Part shown: piece by piece, positions 8,665 through 18,909 of the stretch
Layout: every line of letters starts with the position of its first letter
Numbering within the stretch: position 1 is the stretch's first letter
From: an uncultured Aeriscardovia sp.
GTDB lineage: Bacteria; Actinomycetota; Actinomycetes; Actinomycetales; Bifidobacteriaceae
DNA: 64,000 bases
Direction of reading: 5' to 3'
Assembly: GCA_903789525.1 (NCBI GenBank)
Contig: CAIFER010000001.1
Coordinates: forward strand, 248,001-312,000
The notes under the pieces: generated by a model
What the model was told of the DNA's origin: nothing
Databases searched by the model: none
The model's input: the letters and a program-made list of their open reading frames with translations, nothing else
Made by a program: the position numbers and the translations under genes

Positions 8665-8774
8665 TGAGGCACACACAATCCGCAGAATTTGCATGCGGAA
8701 GGCTTAAACTGAGATGGTTGCGTTCTCGAGTCGCTGTCGTGAAAGGCGTGAGGGGAGACGGTGAAGTGCAATGA
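8664..8774 (+). CDS. Possible 36-codon coupling ORF between the MurE-like gene and murF
   Basis: An ATG overlaps the stop of the MurE-like gene (TGATG) and opens a 36-residue frame, Arg-rich in its middle, whose TGA overlaps the murF ATG (ATGA). It exactly bridges the 106-nt gap. The peptide (starting MRHTQSAEF, ending GDGEVQ) matches nothing I recognise. Such a frame could carry ribosomes across the gap so that murF stays coupled. It may equally be chance. An internal 6-bp hairpin (TCCGCA/TGCGGA, about 8678-8698) lies inside it. Confidence 0.3.
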   Translation: MRHTQSAEFACGRLKLRWLRSRVAVVKGVRGDGEVQ

Positions 8775-10327
8775 TCACCACACGCATTGAAAAGGTCAAG
8801 GATGCTGTCGGTGGGACGTTTATCACTGGCCGGCAGGAAGTCGATATTTCGCATCTCTCGATTTCCTCAGTGAGCACTGATTCACGGCAGAAAACTCATA
8901 ATGGGCTCTTTGTCGCCATCAAGGGTGAGCGAGTCGACGGGCATGATTATTTGAATGCGGCTGCTCATAACGGATACGTCGCCGCACTCGTCGATCATGA
9001 AGTGCCGAATACGGATTTGTTGCAAATCGTGGTGGACGATACGGTTCGTGCATTAGGCAAATTGGCGCGTTATATCGTCGATCGCCGTCGTTCCGAGTTC
9101 TTCCACCCGTTCACGCTGATCGGTATCACCGGATCTGTTGGAAAGACGACCACGAAGGATATCACCCGTGCAATTCTCTCATCTGTTGCACCGACAGTGG
9201 CACCGGTCGGATCTTTCAATAACAATATTGGCTTGCCGCTCACGGCGCTCAAACTGACGAAGAAAACGCGCTATTTTGTGGCTGAGATGGGTGCGAGCCA
9301 AATCGGAGATATTCGTTACCTCGTTAGCATAGCGCCACCAGACGTGGGTACTGAGCTTCGCGTTGGAACGGCGCACGTCGGCATGTTCGGCTCTGTCGAA
9401 AACATTTTTAAGGCAAAGTCAGAGCTGGTTGAGGCACTGCCACCGTCTCGCAAAGGTGGAATCGCGCTCCTCAATTCAGATGACCCGAATGTCAGTCGTA
9501 TGGCGCAGGAGACACAGGCGAGCGTACGCTGGTTTGGTCTTGAACCGCATCCCGGTCGTCACCTCATGGTCACCGCGCAGCACATCACAACGGATCGGCT
9601 TGACCGCCCGAGTTTTGACCTCATTGTTGAGGGCGAGAACGTTGGACACGTCCACCTGCATATTTGCGGACGTCATCATGTCATCAACGCTGTTGCGGCG
9701 GCGAGTATCGCCCATGTGCTCCGTGTTGACTCGGATCGCATTGTGGAAGTGCTGAACTCTCACATGTCTCTTTCACCGCATCGTATGGCTGTGCGTGATA
9801 TCGCCGTCAGTGGCGTTCATCTGACGCTCTTGGATGATACGTTCAACGCCAATCCAGATTCGATGCGTGGGGGAATTCAGGGTTTGCGTGGTCTGAGTGG
9901 GCCAGAAGATCCTGAACATCTGACGGTAGCAAAGGATTCGCCAGAAGCTCAGCCGTATCGAGTTGCCGTGCTCGGGCCGATGTTGGAACTGGGTGACGAA
10001 TCTGTCAAACTGCATCGTCAGGTTGGTTCGCTCGTCGTCCAAAACGGCATTGATGCGCTGGTGGCCGTTGGTACGCCGTCATTGCCTCAGGCTGATCATC
10101 TCGCTGACGAATACATTACTGGTGCTCAGAATTCGGCATACCGATATAGTTCTGAGCGTCGTGGACCGTTGAACGTGCGGCGCGTGGCCAACACGGATGA
10201 AGCGTGGGCGCAGATTATGCACCTGGCCAGTAGGCATCCCAATACGATCGTCCTGCTCAAAGGCTCCCACGCATCAGGTTTGAGCACATTAGCCGATAGT
10301 CTTCTTTCACACGCACAAGGAGAGTGA
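8771..10327 (+). CDS. murF: MurF, UDP-MurNAc-tripeptide D-Ala-D-Ala ligase
   Basis: MurF adds the D-Ala-D-Ala dipeptide to the UDP-MurNAc tripeptide in the cytoplasm. The N-terminal substrate domain shows SSVSTDSRQ and GLFVAIKGERVDGHDYL. The P-loop is GITGSVGKTTTKD (about residues 118-130), followed by SFNNNIGLPLT and FVAEMGASQIGDI, both typical of MurF. The C-terminal domain has DDTFNANPDSMRGGI and RVAVLGPMLELGDES. Its 518 residues are a little longer than usual. It is followed by mraY after 1 nt, consistent with one operon. Confidence 0.96.
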   Translation: MITTRIEKVKDAVGGTFITGRQEVDISHLSISSVSTDSRQKTHNGLFVAIKGERVDGHDYLNAAAHNGYVAALVDHEVPNTDLLQIVVDDTVRALGKLARYIVDRRRSEFFHPFTLIGITGSVGKTTTKDITRAILSSVAPTVAPVGSFNNNIGLPLTALKLTKKTRYFVAEMGASQIGDIRYLVSIAPPDVGTELRVGTAHVGMFGSVENIFKAKSELVEALPPSRKGGIALLNSDDPNVSRMAQETQASVRWFGLEPHPGRHLMVTAQHITTDRLDRPSFDLIVEGENVGHVHLHICGRHHVINAVAAASIAHVLRVDSDRIVEVLNSHMSLSPHRMAVRDIAVSGVHLTLLDDTFNANPDSMRGGIQGLRGLSGPEDPEHLTVAKDSPEAQPYRVAVLGPMLELGDESVKLHRQVGSLVVQNGIDALVAVGTPSLPQADHLADEYITGAQNSAYRYSSERRGPLNVRRVANTDEAWAQIMHLASRHPNTIVLLKGSHASGLSTLADSLLSHAQGE

Positions 10328-10328
10328 C

Positions 10329-11432
10329 ATGAAGGCGCTAATTATTGCACTCGTCGTCTCAATCGTCTGCAGTTTCATTGTGACGCCGATCATCATTCGA
10401 TTTGTTCGTCGCCATCACTACGGCCAGTACATTCGCCAAGATGGGCCGAAGTCACATTTGCTGAAGCGCGGAACGCCAACGTTCGGAGGCGTGGGGATCA
10501 TCCTCTCAACGGTGCTCGGCTGGGTCGCTTCGGTTTTGTACCGGTACTTCAGCTATGGGTCACGTCCGTCGACGTCGGCTATTTTGACAGTTGGTTGCAT
10601 GGTTGCGTTCGGTGCTCTCGGTTTTGTGGACGACTTTCTGAAGGTGGCTCATAAACGTAATCTCGGTCTGAGTATTCATGCCAAGCTCATTGGGCAGGTG
10701 CTCATTGCCACCTTGTATGCGGTGTTGGCTGTCGTCCTGCCGACGGAATCGAATTTCCCGACTGCAAGTATGAAGATTTCGTGGATCGAAAGTCCGTCGC
10801 TCAATCTTGCCTTTGCAGGTAAAACGCTTGGCATCATTTTGTTCGTTGTATGGATGAATTTCTTGTTCGCTGCATGGACGAACGCCATCAACTTGACGGA
10901 CGGTTTGGACGGCTTGGCAACAGGGAGCTCCATGATCGCATTTATTGGTCTCGGGCTTATCGCCTTCTGGGAAAGCTACCATCTTGCTGGATCGCACGCA
11001 GATGGTTTGAAGTACACGATTTCGGATCCCATCGATCAGGCGATTATTGCTGTGTGCGTGGTCGGAGCGTGCTTCGGGTTCCTGTGGTTCAACGCGCATC
11101 CAGCTGAGATCTTCATGGGCGACACGGGGTCACTTGCGCTCGGCGGACTGTTTGCGGCAATGTCGGTGACGATGCATATCGAGTTGCTCGCAGTCGTGCT
11201 CGGTGGCCTCTTCGTCATCGAGACGATGTCCGATGTCATTCAAATCGGTGCATTCCATCTGTTCCATCGCCGCGTGTTCAAGATGGCTCCGCTGCACCAC
11301 CACTTCGAGCTGTCGGGGTGGCCTGAAGTCAAAGTAGTGACCCGCTTCTGGATGATTGAAGCAGCATTTACGATCGCAGGAGTCATCCTCTTCTATCTTG
11401 ATTGGTTGATTCGCTCTGGTCAGCTCGGATAA
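10329..11432 (+). CDS. mraY: MraY, phospho-MurNAc-pentapeptide transferase
   Basis: MraY transfers phospho-MurNAc-pentapeptide to undecaprenyl phosphate, making lipid I at the membrane. The 367-residue protein is polytopic (about ten hydrophobic segments) and has the active-site signatures GFVDDFLKVAHKRNLGLS, NAINLTDGLDGLATG and NAHPAEIFMGDTGSLALGG, plus the late HHHFELSGW. The length is normal. It begins right after murF behind an AAGGAG ribosome site. About 50 nt separate it from murD. Confidence 0.97.
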   Translation: MKALIIALVVSIVCSFIVTPIIIRFVRRHHYGQYIRQDGPKSHLLKRGTPTFGGVGIILSTVLGWVASVLYRYFSYGSRPSTSAILTVGCMVAFGALGFVDDFLKVAHKRNLGLSIHAKLIGQVLIATLYAVLAVVLPTESNFPTASMKISWIESPSLNLAFAGKTLGIILFVVWMNFLFAAWTNAINLTDGLDGLATGSSMIAFIGLGLIAFWESYHLAGSHADGLKYTISDPIDQAIIAVCVVGACFGFLWFNAHPAEIFMGDTGSLALGGLFAAMSVTMHIELLAVVLGGLFVIETMSDVIQIGAFHLFHRRVFKMAPLHHHFELSGWPEVKVVTRFWMIEAAFTIAGVILFYLDWLIRSGQLG

Positions 11433-11480
11433 ATCACTCGAGTAATCGAAACGACGATAGTGGTTTGAAGGAGAATAGGA

Positions 11481-12965
11481 ATGTCGACTTCACACGTCAT
11501 TGGCGGATACGATTTCGGCGATGCAACGGTTCTTGTCGCTGGATTAGGCATCTCAGGCGAGTCTGTGACTCATATTCTGGCTGCGCATGGCATCCCTTAT
11601 GTGAGCGTTGATCAGAAGAAGTCTGACGCCACCTATCACTCATTTGACCAGGTCGATTGGGCGAATATCTCCCTGGTTGTTACGTCTCCTGTCTTTAAGC
11701 CGACTTCACCGTTTTTGCTTGAGGCGGCGCGTCGTCATATTCCGGTATGGAGTGAAGTCGAATTCGCTTGGAGAACGCGCGTCTCACGTCCGCAGACGGG
11801 GAAGCCAGCCGGATGGATTGGCATCACCGGCACTGATGGGAAGACGACAACCACAGAGATGATTGCCGCGATGCTCAAAGCGCAAGGTCGTGTGTGCCCA
11901 GCGGTCGGTAACATTGGGTCACCTGTTTCTACAGCGGTGCAGGATCCCCACAACGACGGTTTTGTCGTTGAACTTTCTAGCTTTGCAATGCACTTTACGA
12001 ATTCGCTCCATTTGGACGTAGCCGTATGGACGAATATTTCGGCAGACCATCTCGATTGGCACGGCGGATTTGCCAACTACAGCCATGACAAATCGAAGGT
12101 GTTCACCAACGCGCAAAAGGCAATCGTGTACAACGCCGATGATCCTGTCGTTTCGAAGTATGCGCGAGCTGCTCAGCTTCCTTCCACGTGCTCTCAAGTC
12201 GGATTTACGCTGCATGAGCCAACTGATGGGCAGATCGGTGTCGCCGATGGGTGGATTGTCGATCGCAGCGCGCTGAGTAAAGATTCGCATGCAGAACGTG
12301 TGGTCGCTCTGTCAGACTTCTCGCAGCAGATGTGTGACGCCGACGGCACGGTGTATCCGCATTTGATCGCCGACGCGCTCGCAGCTATTGGGGCAGCTCG
12401 GGCTGTTCATGTTCCGGTCAGCGCTATTCGTTCGGCTTTGGCATCATTCACGCCGGATCCACATCGCATCCAGCTCGTTGCGCAGTACCGTCACCCACAC
12501 ACTTCCACTCAGTCTGCTCAGGCTTCTGACGCACAGCCAATCCGTTTCATCGATGATTCGAAGGCGACCGACGTCTTGGCGGCCCAGGCTTCGCTGTCGA
12601 GTTTCCCAGATCATCGTGTTATCTGGATTTGCGGTGGACTGGCAAAGGGCGCGACATTCACTGACTTGATTCGTCATAACAAGGTAAAGATGAAGGCAGC
12701 GATTGTCATTGGTGTTGATCAGACACCGTTCACGACAGCACTTGCTGCAGGAGGAGATGTGCCGTATACGTGCATCACGCCAGGCGGCTCCGGTCAGCAT
12801 GTGATGGATCAGGCAATTGCAGCTGCAATGCGGTACGCTCAGCCAGGCGATATCGTCTTACTCGCGCCAGCAGCGGCTTCGATGGATCAGTTCCGCAATT
12901 ACCCGGATCGCGGAGATAAGTTTGCTGCCGCGGCTCGTGCGTGGATCGCTGCGCAGAAAGATTGA
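11481..12965 (+). CDS. murD: MurD, UDP-MurNAc-L-alanine:D-glutamate ligase
   Basis: MurD adds D-Glu to UDP-MurNAc-L-Ala. A Rossmann-like start (VLVAGLGISGESV) precedes the P-loop GITGTDGKTTTTEM (Lys121), then VGNIGSPV, VVELSSFAM and NISADHLDWHG. The C-terminal domain carries FTPDPHRIQLV, FIDDSKATDVLAA and APAAASMDQFRNYPDRGDKF. At 494 residues it is within the upper range of actinobacterial MurD. An AAGGAG ribosome site sits just before the ATG. ftsW follows after 3 nt. Confidence 0.96.
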   Translation: MSTSHVIGGYDFGDATVLVAGLGISGESVTHILAAHGIPYVSVDQKKSDATYHSFDQVDWANISLVVTSPVFKPTSPFLLEAARRHIPVWSEVEFAWRTRVSRPQTGKPAGWIGITGTDGKTTTTEMIAAMLKAQGRVCPAVGNIGSPVSTAVQDPHNDGFVVELSSFAMHFTNSLHLDVAVWTNISADHLDWHGGFANYSHDKSKVFTNAQKAIVYNADDPVVSKYARAAQLPSTCSQVGFTLHEPTDGQIGVADGWIVDRSALSKDSHAERVVALSDFSQQMCDADGTVYPHLIADALAAIGAARAVHVPVSAIRSALASFTPDPHRIQLVAQYRHPHTSTQSAQASDAQPIRFIDDSKATDVLAAQASLSSFPDHRVIWICGGLAKGATFTDLIRHNKVKMKAAIVIGVDQTPFTTALAAGGDVPYTCITPGGSGQHVMDQAIAAAMRYAQPGDIVLLAPAAASMDQFRNYPDRGDKFAAAARAWIAAQKD

Positions 12966-12968
12966 GCG

Positions 12969-14273
12969 ATGCCTGCTATCCAGAAACCTAGCCGTGCACA
13001 ACAGCGTGAAGGTCAGCGTCGGATCCACGAGGCAGCGCGAGAAAGACGTCGTGTGATTGGGACAGGCCACAGTGTTCCTGCCCCGTCGGTCACAGATACG
13101 CACAGCACCGGCCATACGCATACTGTTCGCCGCTTTGCGTTTATCACGAATCCGGTGTTCTGTTTCTTTTGCTTTATCGGATCTGTGCTACTCCTGACGA
13201 TGATTGGGCTCGTGATGGTCTTTTCGTCTTCGGCCGTCGATCAAGTTGCGCTCAGTCGCTCGCCGTTTAGCATCGTCATCCAGCAGACGGTCTATGCGCT
13301 GTTTGGCTTGGTGATTGCGGTATTGGCGAACCTTCCGTCGGTCAAGCTGTATCGCAAGTTTTCAGGCTGGTTTTTGGCGGCCGCGCTCTTTTTGCAGTTT
13401 CTGACGCTCACAAGTCTCGGGCGCAGTTCTGGCGGAAATTCAGGCTGGCTTCAGATCGGGCCGGTGTCGTTCCAGCCAGCTGAGATTGTCAAACTCGCGC
13501 TGTGTATTTGGATGCCATTCGCAATCCTTCTGTCACATGCGCGTGGCAAAGGGGCAATCAGAGCGTATGTGGTTGCTGCGATCGGTTTTGCGCTGGCAAT
13601 TATTTTCGTCATGGCTGGCAAGGATATGGGCACCGCGCTCATTGTCGGCGCGATTGGGCTCGTTGCACTTTTCTGTGGCGGAATCAGCTTGAAGTTCTTC
13701 TTCTCAACGACGGTACCGGCGGCTGTGCTCGTGGCGTTGTATTTTTTGCTCGGTAGTTCGAATCGTATGAGCCGCGTTAAGGCGATGTTTTCTCATTGTT
13801 CAGCGGCTTCAGATGCGTCGACGATCTGTTATCAGACGAATCACGGCCGATTTGCGATTTCGTCGGGCGGTTTGTTTGGCGTTGGACTCGGTGCGTCAAA
13901 GGAAAAGTGGAATTATCTCCCGGAAGCGCACAATGACTTTATTTTCGCGATCATCTGCGAGGAGCTCGGCTTTGTCGGTGCAATCATCGTGCTGCTGCTC
14001 TTCATTATGATGTGCTGGAGTTTGATCGTGATCGCTCGATCAATGCGCAATCAGCCGTATGAGCGTCTCGTGATCGTCTGCATTGCCACCTGGATTATCG
14101 TGCAGGCGCTCATCAACATGTCCGTTGTGCTCGGGCTTCTTCCAGTCATTGGCGTTCCACTGCCATTTGTGTCAGCAGGAGGGACGGCACTGGTCATGTG
14201 TCTGACGGCAAGTGGTGTGGCGGTACGGATGGCTCGATCGCAACCGGATATCAGTGCTGTCCTGGCACATTAA
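12969..14273 (+). CDS. ftsW: FtsW, septal peptidoglycan glycosyltransferase (SEDS family)
   Basis: FtsW polymerises lipid II at the septum together with FtsI. A basic cytoplasmic N-terminus of about 50 residues precedes some ten membrane segments. SEDS signatures include GLVMVFSSSAV, SLGRSSGGNSGWLQIGPVSFQPAEIVKLA, AGKDMGTALI and the C-terminal GLLPVIGVPLPFVSAGGTALV. The family's conserved Asp region lies in the large extracellular loop (EAHNDFIFAIICEELG). The 434-residue length is normal. Placement between murD and murG is typical of dcw clusters. Confidence 0.95.
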   Translation: MPAIQKPSRAQQREGQRRIHEAARERRRVIGTGHSVPAPSVTDTHSTGHTHTVRRFAFITNPVFCFFCFIGSVLLLTMIGLVMVFSSSAVDQVALSRSPFSIVIQQTVYALFGLVIAVLANLPSVKLYRKFSGWFLAAALFLQFLTLTSLGRSSGGNSGWLQIGPVSFQPAEIVKLALCIWMPFAILLSHARGKGAIRAYVVAAIGFALAIIFVMAGKDMGTALIVGAIGLVALFCGGISLKFFFSTTVPAAVLVALYFLLGSSNRMSRVKAMFSHCSAASDASTICYQTNHGRFAISSGGLFGVGLGASKEKWNYLPEAHNDFIFAIICEELGFVGAIIVLLLFIMMCWSLIVIARSMRNQPYERLVIVCIATWIIVQALINMSVVLGLLPVIGVPLPFVSAGGTALVMCLTASGVAVRMARSQPDISAVLAH

Positions 14274-14351
14274 CGATGGAGCGATGCGCTCAGCTGCTGA
14301 AATGGATACGATCGGTGTGGGAGATCAATAACGATCGACAGGAGGAATACG

Positions 14352-15608
14352 ATGAGTGAGAACCAACAATCGCACGGTCCTTCAATTGTGTTTGCCGGGG
14401 GAGGTACCGCAGGGCATGTGAACCCTCTTCTCGCCATTGCTACGAGTGTCAAGCACAAAGATCCATCGGCACGGATCACCGTGATCGGCACAAAAGTGGG
14501 GCTTGAAGCACGTCTCGTTCCACAAGCTGGTTTCCCACTCGAGACGATCCAAAAGGTGCCGTTTCCGCGCAGGCCAGATCTCAACGCACTGAAGTTCCCC
14601 TTCCGATGGAGTCGAGAACTGAAAAAAGTTGAGGATATTCTGGCTACCCAACATGCTGATGTCGTAGTGGGTGTGGGCGGTTACGCTTCTGCGCCGGCAT
14701 ATCGAGCCGCATGGAAGGCTCACATTCCGCTCGTTATTCATGAGCAAAACGCTCGGGCAGGTATGGCGAATAAGCTTGGTGCCCGCTGGGCTGATTTGAT
14801 CGGGACAGTGTACGAGAACACGGGTCTGCATGCTCGTGAAGGTGTGCCGGTCATTCGAGTTGGTTTGCCACTGCGTCCGGCGATCGCGCACGCAGCCCAG
14901 GCGATTGAGCGGGATCGAAAAGCAGCTCGGCTTGAAGGGTGTCGTCGGCTTGGGCTCGATCCGCATCGGCCAATTTTGCTCGTCACCGGTGGATCGCTCG
15001 GCGCTCAAAGCCTCAATGAGTCGATTAGTGGAGCGTGTGCACAGATTTTGCCACATGCACAGATCGTCCATCTGACAGGGCGTGGCAAGCTTGAGGAAGT
15101 GCGCCGCCGCGTGACACAAATCGTTGGTCGTCAGCATTTGGCCGGTTTGGGACCTGATCAGGCTGGCGCAGGTGATTACCATGCCGTCGACTACTTCGAG
15201 CATATTGAGCTCGCTTTTCAGTGTGCTGATCTTGTTGTATGCCGTTCTGGAGCGGGGACAGTCAGCGAAATCGCAGCGCTCGGTGTTCCCGCGGTGTATG
15301 TGCCGTTGCCGATCGGGAATGGCGAGCAGCGGTACAACGCACAGCCTGTCGTTGAGCTTGGCGGTGGTCAGATCGTCGACGATTCGGACTTCACCGTGGC
15401 ATGGGCGCAGAAGAATCTTGTCGAACTTCTGACCGATACGGATCGGCTTGAGCGGATGCGTGCGGCTGCGTGGAAGTGGGGCGTGCGCGATGCTGCGAGT
15501 ACGATGGCAGATCGCATTCTTTCGTTGGCGCGCCGCCATTTCCAGACGTCTCATCGTCAAACGGAGAGCCCTGAGGATATGAAAGGAAAGCAGGAAAGTC
15601 ATGACTAA
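14352..15608 (+). CDS. murG: MurG, lipid II synthase (GlcNAc transferase)
   Basis: MurG transfers GlcNAc from UDP-GlcNAc to lipid I on the inner membrane face. The GT28 N-terminal motif [18 protein letters not shown] is at about residues 13-30, with [43 protein letters not shown] and the donor-site [32 protein letters not shown]-terminal extension of about 25 residues overlaps the murC start by 8 nt. A CAGGAGGA ribosome site precedes the ATG. Its 418 residues are somewhat longer than the 360-390 usual elsewhere. Confidence 0.96.
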   Translation: MSENQQSHGPSIVFAGGGTAGHVNPLLAIATSVKHKDPSARITVIGTKVGLEARLVPQAGFPLETIQKVPFPRRPDLNALKFPFRWSRELKKVEDILATQHADVVVGVGGYASAPAYRAAWKAHIPLVIHEQNARAGMANKLGARWADLIGTVYENTGLHAREGVPVIRVGLPLRPAIAHAAQAIERDRKAARLEGCRRLGLDPHRPILLVTGGSLGAQSLNESISGACAQILPHAQIVHLTGRGKLEEVRRRVTQIVGRQHLAGLGPDQAGAGDYHAVDYFEHIELAFQCADLVVCRSGAGTVSEIAALGVPAVYVPLPIGNGEQRYNAQPVVELGGGQIVDDSDFTVAWAQKNLVELLTDTDRLERMRAAAWKWGVRDAASTMADRILSLARRHFQTSHRQTESPEDMKGKQESHD

Positions 15609-17277
15609 TAATCAAACGGCATCATCGTCGATTGAGCCGCGTCCGCTTCCTGCTGATGATTCGTTGGCAGATGTGACAAGTCTGAGCGAATTAGGGAAAG
15701 TGTGGTTTATCGGCATCGGTGGATCGGGTATGTCCGTTCTTGCTGAGATGTTGCATCAGCTCGGCGTTCCGGTTGCTGGCTCAGATCGCACGAAGTCGCA
15801 CTACACCGAGCATTTGGAGTCGATTGGTATCCCTGTCACTATTGGCCAATCGGCATCCAACATTCATGACTGCCAGACAGTCGTGTGGTCAAGCGCTATC
15901 CGTGCAGATATGCCCGAGATGCTGGAGGCGCGGCGGCAGCATCTGCGGTTGGCTCACCGGTCGGATATTCTGGCACTTCTCCTGCGCTCGCGTCACTCAA
16001 TTGCAGTGGCTGGCACGCACGGGAAGACGACCACGTCATCGATGATCGCCACGATTTTTGCGAACGCACACGGTCAGTCTGCTTCAGCGTATGCGGATCC
16101 ATCCTTCGCGATTGGTGGATCTGTGAAAACACCTCATGGCGTTATTCCAGGCGGTCACGTCGGGGCTGGCACGTGGATGGTTGCCGAAGCTGATGAATCT
16201 GATGGAAGCTTTGAGAAATATCGGCCGACAATCGGTGTGATCACTAATGCGGAGGGTGATCATCTCGACCATTACGGCACCGTTGAGAAGTATCGTCGAG
16301 CGTTTAGCGAATTCGTTCGTCATGTCGGCAAGAATCTCGTCTTGTGTGCAGATGACGAGGGTGCCCGGCAAGTATGGGATTGGATGAGTACGGCTGATCG
16401 TGCCCGTTCCTTTGTTTACTCCACGAACAGCATCGAGGCGTGCGAAAAGCTTGGCATGGCAGATCTGAGAGCCGACCACTTTGTCCAGATCGTGTCGAGT
16501 GCGGAAGAGCAAGCATCTGACTCCGTCGCGGATGACCAGAAGCATCCACAGACGCACACTGTCAAGCGAGGGATTGCGGATGCGTCAGATCACCCTGATG
16601 ACAGCATTGAAGAAAAACTTACTGTGGATGTGCCAGCAGCAGTGGCCTCGTCGCATCAGCGCACGCGCGTGACGATTGGTTTGCGTGTCCCAGGGATTCA
16701 CAACGCACGCAATGCAACAGCGGCTCTCATTGCGACTGCGCTCGCAGGAATGCCACTTGATCAGATCGTCAGCGGGCTAGAAGCCTTTTTGGGTGCGGCG
16801 CGACGGTTTGATTTCTGTGGCGAGGTGAACGGGATTCGCTTGTACAACGATTACGGTCATCATCCAACAGAGGTGGCGACGTTCTTGACTGCTGTTCGTC
16901 GTCGTTTCCCAGGGCATACGGTTCGGATCCTGTTCCAGCCACACACATATTCGCGTACACAGACGTTCTGCTCACAGCTCGTCGATGCGCTCAACATTGC
17001 CGACGATGTGTGGCTATCACGGCTTTTTGCTGCCCGTGAGAAGGCGTCTGACTTCCCAGGTATCTCCTCAGCAACACTCGTTCACGAGGCTGAAAAGAGG
17101 GGAATTGCCGGAAAGTTCCACCTTGTCGATGACATGCATGAAGCCGGTCGCCAGATGGCTGATGCAAGCAAGCCCGGCGACATCTTGTCCACTGTCGGTG
17201 GGGGAGATATCAACCTGGCGAATCCGGATATCCTCGATGAGCTTACGAAACAGGCGAATCATTCGTCAGAACAGTGA
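15601..17277 (+). CDS. murC: MurC, UDP-MurNAc:L-alanine ligase with a charged insertion
   Basis: MurC adds L-Ala to UDP-MurNAc. Motifs are [17 protein letters not shown], the P-loop [13 protein letters not shown] (Lys142), [20 protein letters not shown] and, C-terminal, [11 protein letters not shown] and FQPHTYSRT. It has 558 residues, longer than the usual 460-510. The excess is mainly a low-complexity acidic and Ser-rich insertion at about residues 297-350 in the central domain, of no known function. The gene overlaps murG by 8 nt and follows a GAAAGGAAAG ribosome site. About 60 nt separate it from ftsQ. Confidence 0.95.
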   Translation: MTNNQTASSSIEPRPLPADDSLADVTSLSELGKVWFIGIGGSGMSVLAEMLHQLGVPVAGSDRTKSHYTEHLESIGIPVTIGQSASNIHDCQTVVWSSAIRADMPEMLEARRQHLRLAHRSDILALLLRSRHSIAVAGTHGKTTTSSMIATIFANAHGQSASAYADPSFAIGGSVKTPHGVIPGGHVGAGTWMVAEADESDGSFEKYRPTIGVITNAEGDHLDHYGTVEKYRRAFSEFVRHVGKNLVLCADDEGARQVWDWMSTADRARSFVYSTNSIEACEKLGMADLRADHFVQIVSSAEEQASDSVADDQKHPQTHTVKRGIADASDHPDDSIEEKLTVDVPAAVASSHQRTRVTIGLRVPGIHNARNATAALIATALAGMPLDQIVSGLEAFLGAARRFDFCGEVNGIRLYNDYGHHPTEVATFLTAVRRRFPGHTVRILFQPHTYSRTQTFCSQLVDALNIADDVWLSRLFAAREKASDFPGISSATLVHEAEKRGIAGKFHLVDDMHEAGRQMADASKPGDILSTVGGGDINLANPDILDELTKQANHSSEQ

Positions 17278-17340
17278 GCTTGTAGAACATAAGCTCATAG
17301 ACAGTGCAAGCGTTATCACCACCATGCGGAAGGAGGAGGC

Positions 17341-18771
17341 ATGACATCATATAGCCATCGACGGGATGGTGAGCGTGTTTCAATGGGGTCAGCAGACCAC
17401 AACACGCATGCTCATCTGCGCCGATCGAGCCAGTCGAACCCGTCACGCCAGACTTCTTCCCATGGACGTGTCACTTCCTCAACGCCTCATCAGATACGCC
17501 TGTCGCGCTCACATCATGAAACGCACGTACCGGAGGCGTCCAGTCGCACGGGTCGAACTGTTCGGTCTCACACGACGGCTACTCACACGACTGCCACTCA
17601 TACAGCGGCGCGCACTGTCCGTTCAGAGCGTCGCACGCAGGTGACGAAATCGCAGAGGCGTAAACGATCTTCCCCATCAATCGCATCATCGCGCAAGCAG
17701 AGGCGGAGGCGTTCTCGTGCGCTGAAAAACACTCACACTGTGACGCAGTCGGTTCAACCTACGCGTGAACACATTTTGCGCGGATTCGGCGATGCTCGGA
17801 AACTCATTGCCCCCAAGCCAGTCATGTCACAGCTTGAAGAGTCAGCGCAGAAGCATCAAGGTTTTTTCGCACCGTCGAATCGTGTTAATAGCGATGGGGT
17901 TGCGGTTGATGAAAGCAAACGGAACGGTTCGCCTCACCTCAAAAGGTGGATTATTTCACTCACCATTATTTTTGTCGTCGTATGTGTAGCTGTTCTGTGC
18001 GCGTGGGTTTTGTTCTTCTCACCGCTGTTTGCGATTCATGCTTCCGACGTGCAGATTCACGGGGATTCGCAATGGATCAACCACGATCAAGTGTGGAGTA
18101 TCGTTGCTGAGCACACAGGTTTACCAGAAGAGTCGCTGGGGAACACCTATACGCAATCTGCTACCTCTGATACTCAGTTTGCAGCACAGCCTTCCACGCC
18201 CCATCATTCTGCAGCTCTATCGACGGGATCCCCATCGACGATCACGACGGGTCGTTCAGAATTTGCCTTTTCAACGAATGGGATGGAACGTGAGCTTTCC
18301 GATTTGCCGGCTATTGCATCGGTGAAAGTCGAGAAAAAGTTGCCGCATGGGGTGCTCATCACGATCACACCGCGCATCGCACAGGCACAACTCGTCGATC
18401 AGTCGGGAGCAAAAAGTGTGGTGGACTCGCACGGGGTCGTTTTGTCGTCGATGCCTCAGCGTCTGACATCTGTGCCGCTTATTCATGTCAGTTCGGTGAC
18501 GCAATCGCTCAAAAACCGCGCTGTTCAACAGGCGTTGCAAGTGCTATCTCACATACCGCCCTCACTACGAGGGACGCTGAGTAGCGTGACAGCTATGACG
18601 CAAGATTCAGTCACGACAGTTACAGGCTCTGGTATCTCGATCATGTGGGGAGACGCGAGCCAGATGAAGCTGAAGGGAGAGATTGTTCAGCACATTCTCG
18701 TCGATCATGGGCTGATGAATGGGAAGAAAACGATCGATGTTTCCGCACCGTTGCGGCCAATTGTGCGATAA
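17341..18771 (+). CDS. ftsQ: FtsQ/DivIB division protein with a long disordered N-terminus
   Basis: FtsQ is the bitopic scaffold of the FtsQLB complex. Here about 200 cytoplasmic residues rich in Ser, Thr, His and Arg, with a short repeat (TATHTTATHTAART), precede the membrane segment at about residues 203-225. The extracytoplasmic part contains a POTRA-type start (LFAIHASDVQIHGDSQWI) interrupted by a Ser/Thr-rich insertion at about 270-313, then LPAIASVKVEKKLPHGVLITITPR typical of FtsQ. At 476 residues it is much longer than the usual 250-320. It is the last gene of the cluster; no ftsA or ftsZ follows. Confidence 0.88.
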   Translation: MTSYSHRRDGERVSMGSADHNTHAHLRRSSQSNPSRQTSSHGRVTSSTPHQIRLSRSHHETHVPEASSRTGRTVRSHTTATHTTATHTAARTVRSERRTQVTKSQRRKRSSPSIASSRKQRRRRSRALKNTHTVTQSVQPTREHILRGFGDARKLIAPKPVMSQLEESAQKHQGFFAPSNRVNSDGVAVDESKRNGSPHLKRWIISLTIIFVVVCVAVLCAWVLFFSPLFAIHASDVQIHGDSQWINHDQVWSIVAEHTGLPEESLGNTYTQSATSDTQFAAQPSTPHHSAALSTGSPSTITTGRSEFAFSTNGMERELSDLPAIASVKVEKKLPHGVLITITPRIAQAQLVDQSGAKSVVDSHGVVLSSMPQRLTSVPLIHVSSVTQSLKNRAVQQALQVLSHIPPSLRGTLSSVTAMTQDSVTTVTGSGISIMWGDASQMKLKGEIVQHILVDHGLMNGKKTIDVSAPLRPIVR

Positions 18772-18792
18772 GTGATATTGTCAACAATCTCT

Positions 18793-18836
18793 CAGTAATT
18801 AATCAGTAATCGCCCAGTAATCGACTAGCAATCGAC
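18793..18836. repeat. Short 11-nt tandem repeat downstream of ftsQ
   Basis: CAGTAAT recurs at 18793, 18804 and 18815, and a diverged copy (TAGCAAT) at 18826, giving an exact 11-nt period. It lies in the convergent gap between ftsQ and the sugar kinase. It is probably a slippage-derived or decaying repeat; no function is visible. Confidence 0.6.
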
Positions 18837-18851
18837 AGCCAGCAGGAGAGC

Positions 18852-18885
18852 ATAAAAATCCCGACTTTGATGAGAAAGCCGGGAT
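18852..18885 (-). terminator. Rho-independent terminator of the PfkB kinase gene
   Basis: On the minus strand, ATCCCGGCTTT ... AAAGTCGGGAT forms a stem with one mismatch, followed directly by a run of five T. It begins about 25 nt past the kinase stop codon. There is no T tract on the plus strand, so it serves the leftward gene. Confidence 0.8.
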
Positions 18886-18909
18886 GTGATGAAGTGAATG
18901 AGATTAAGT

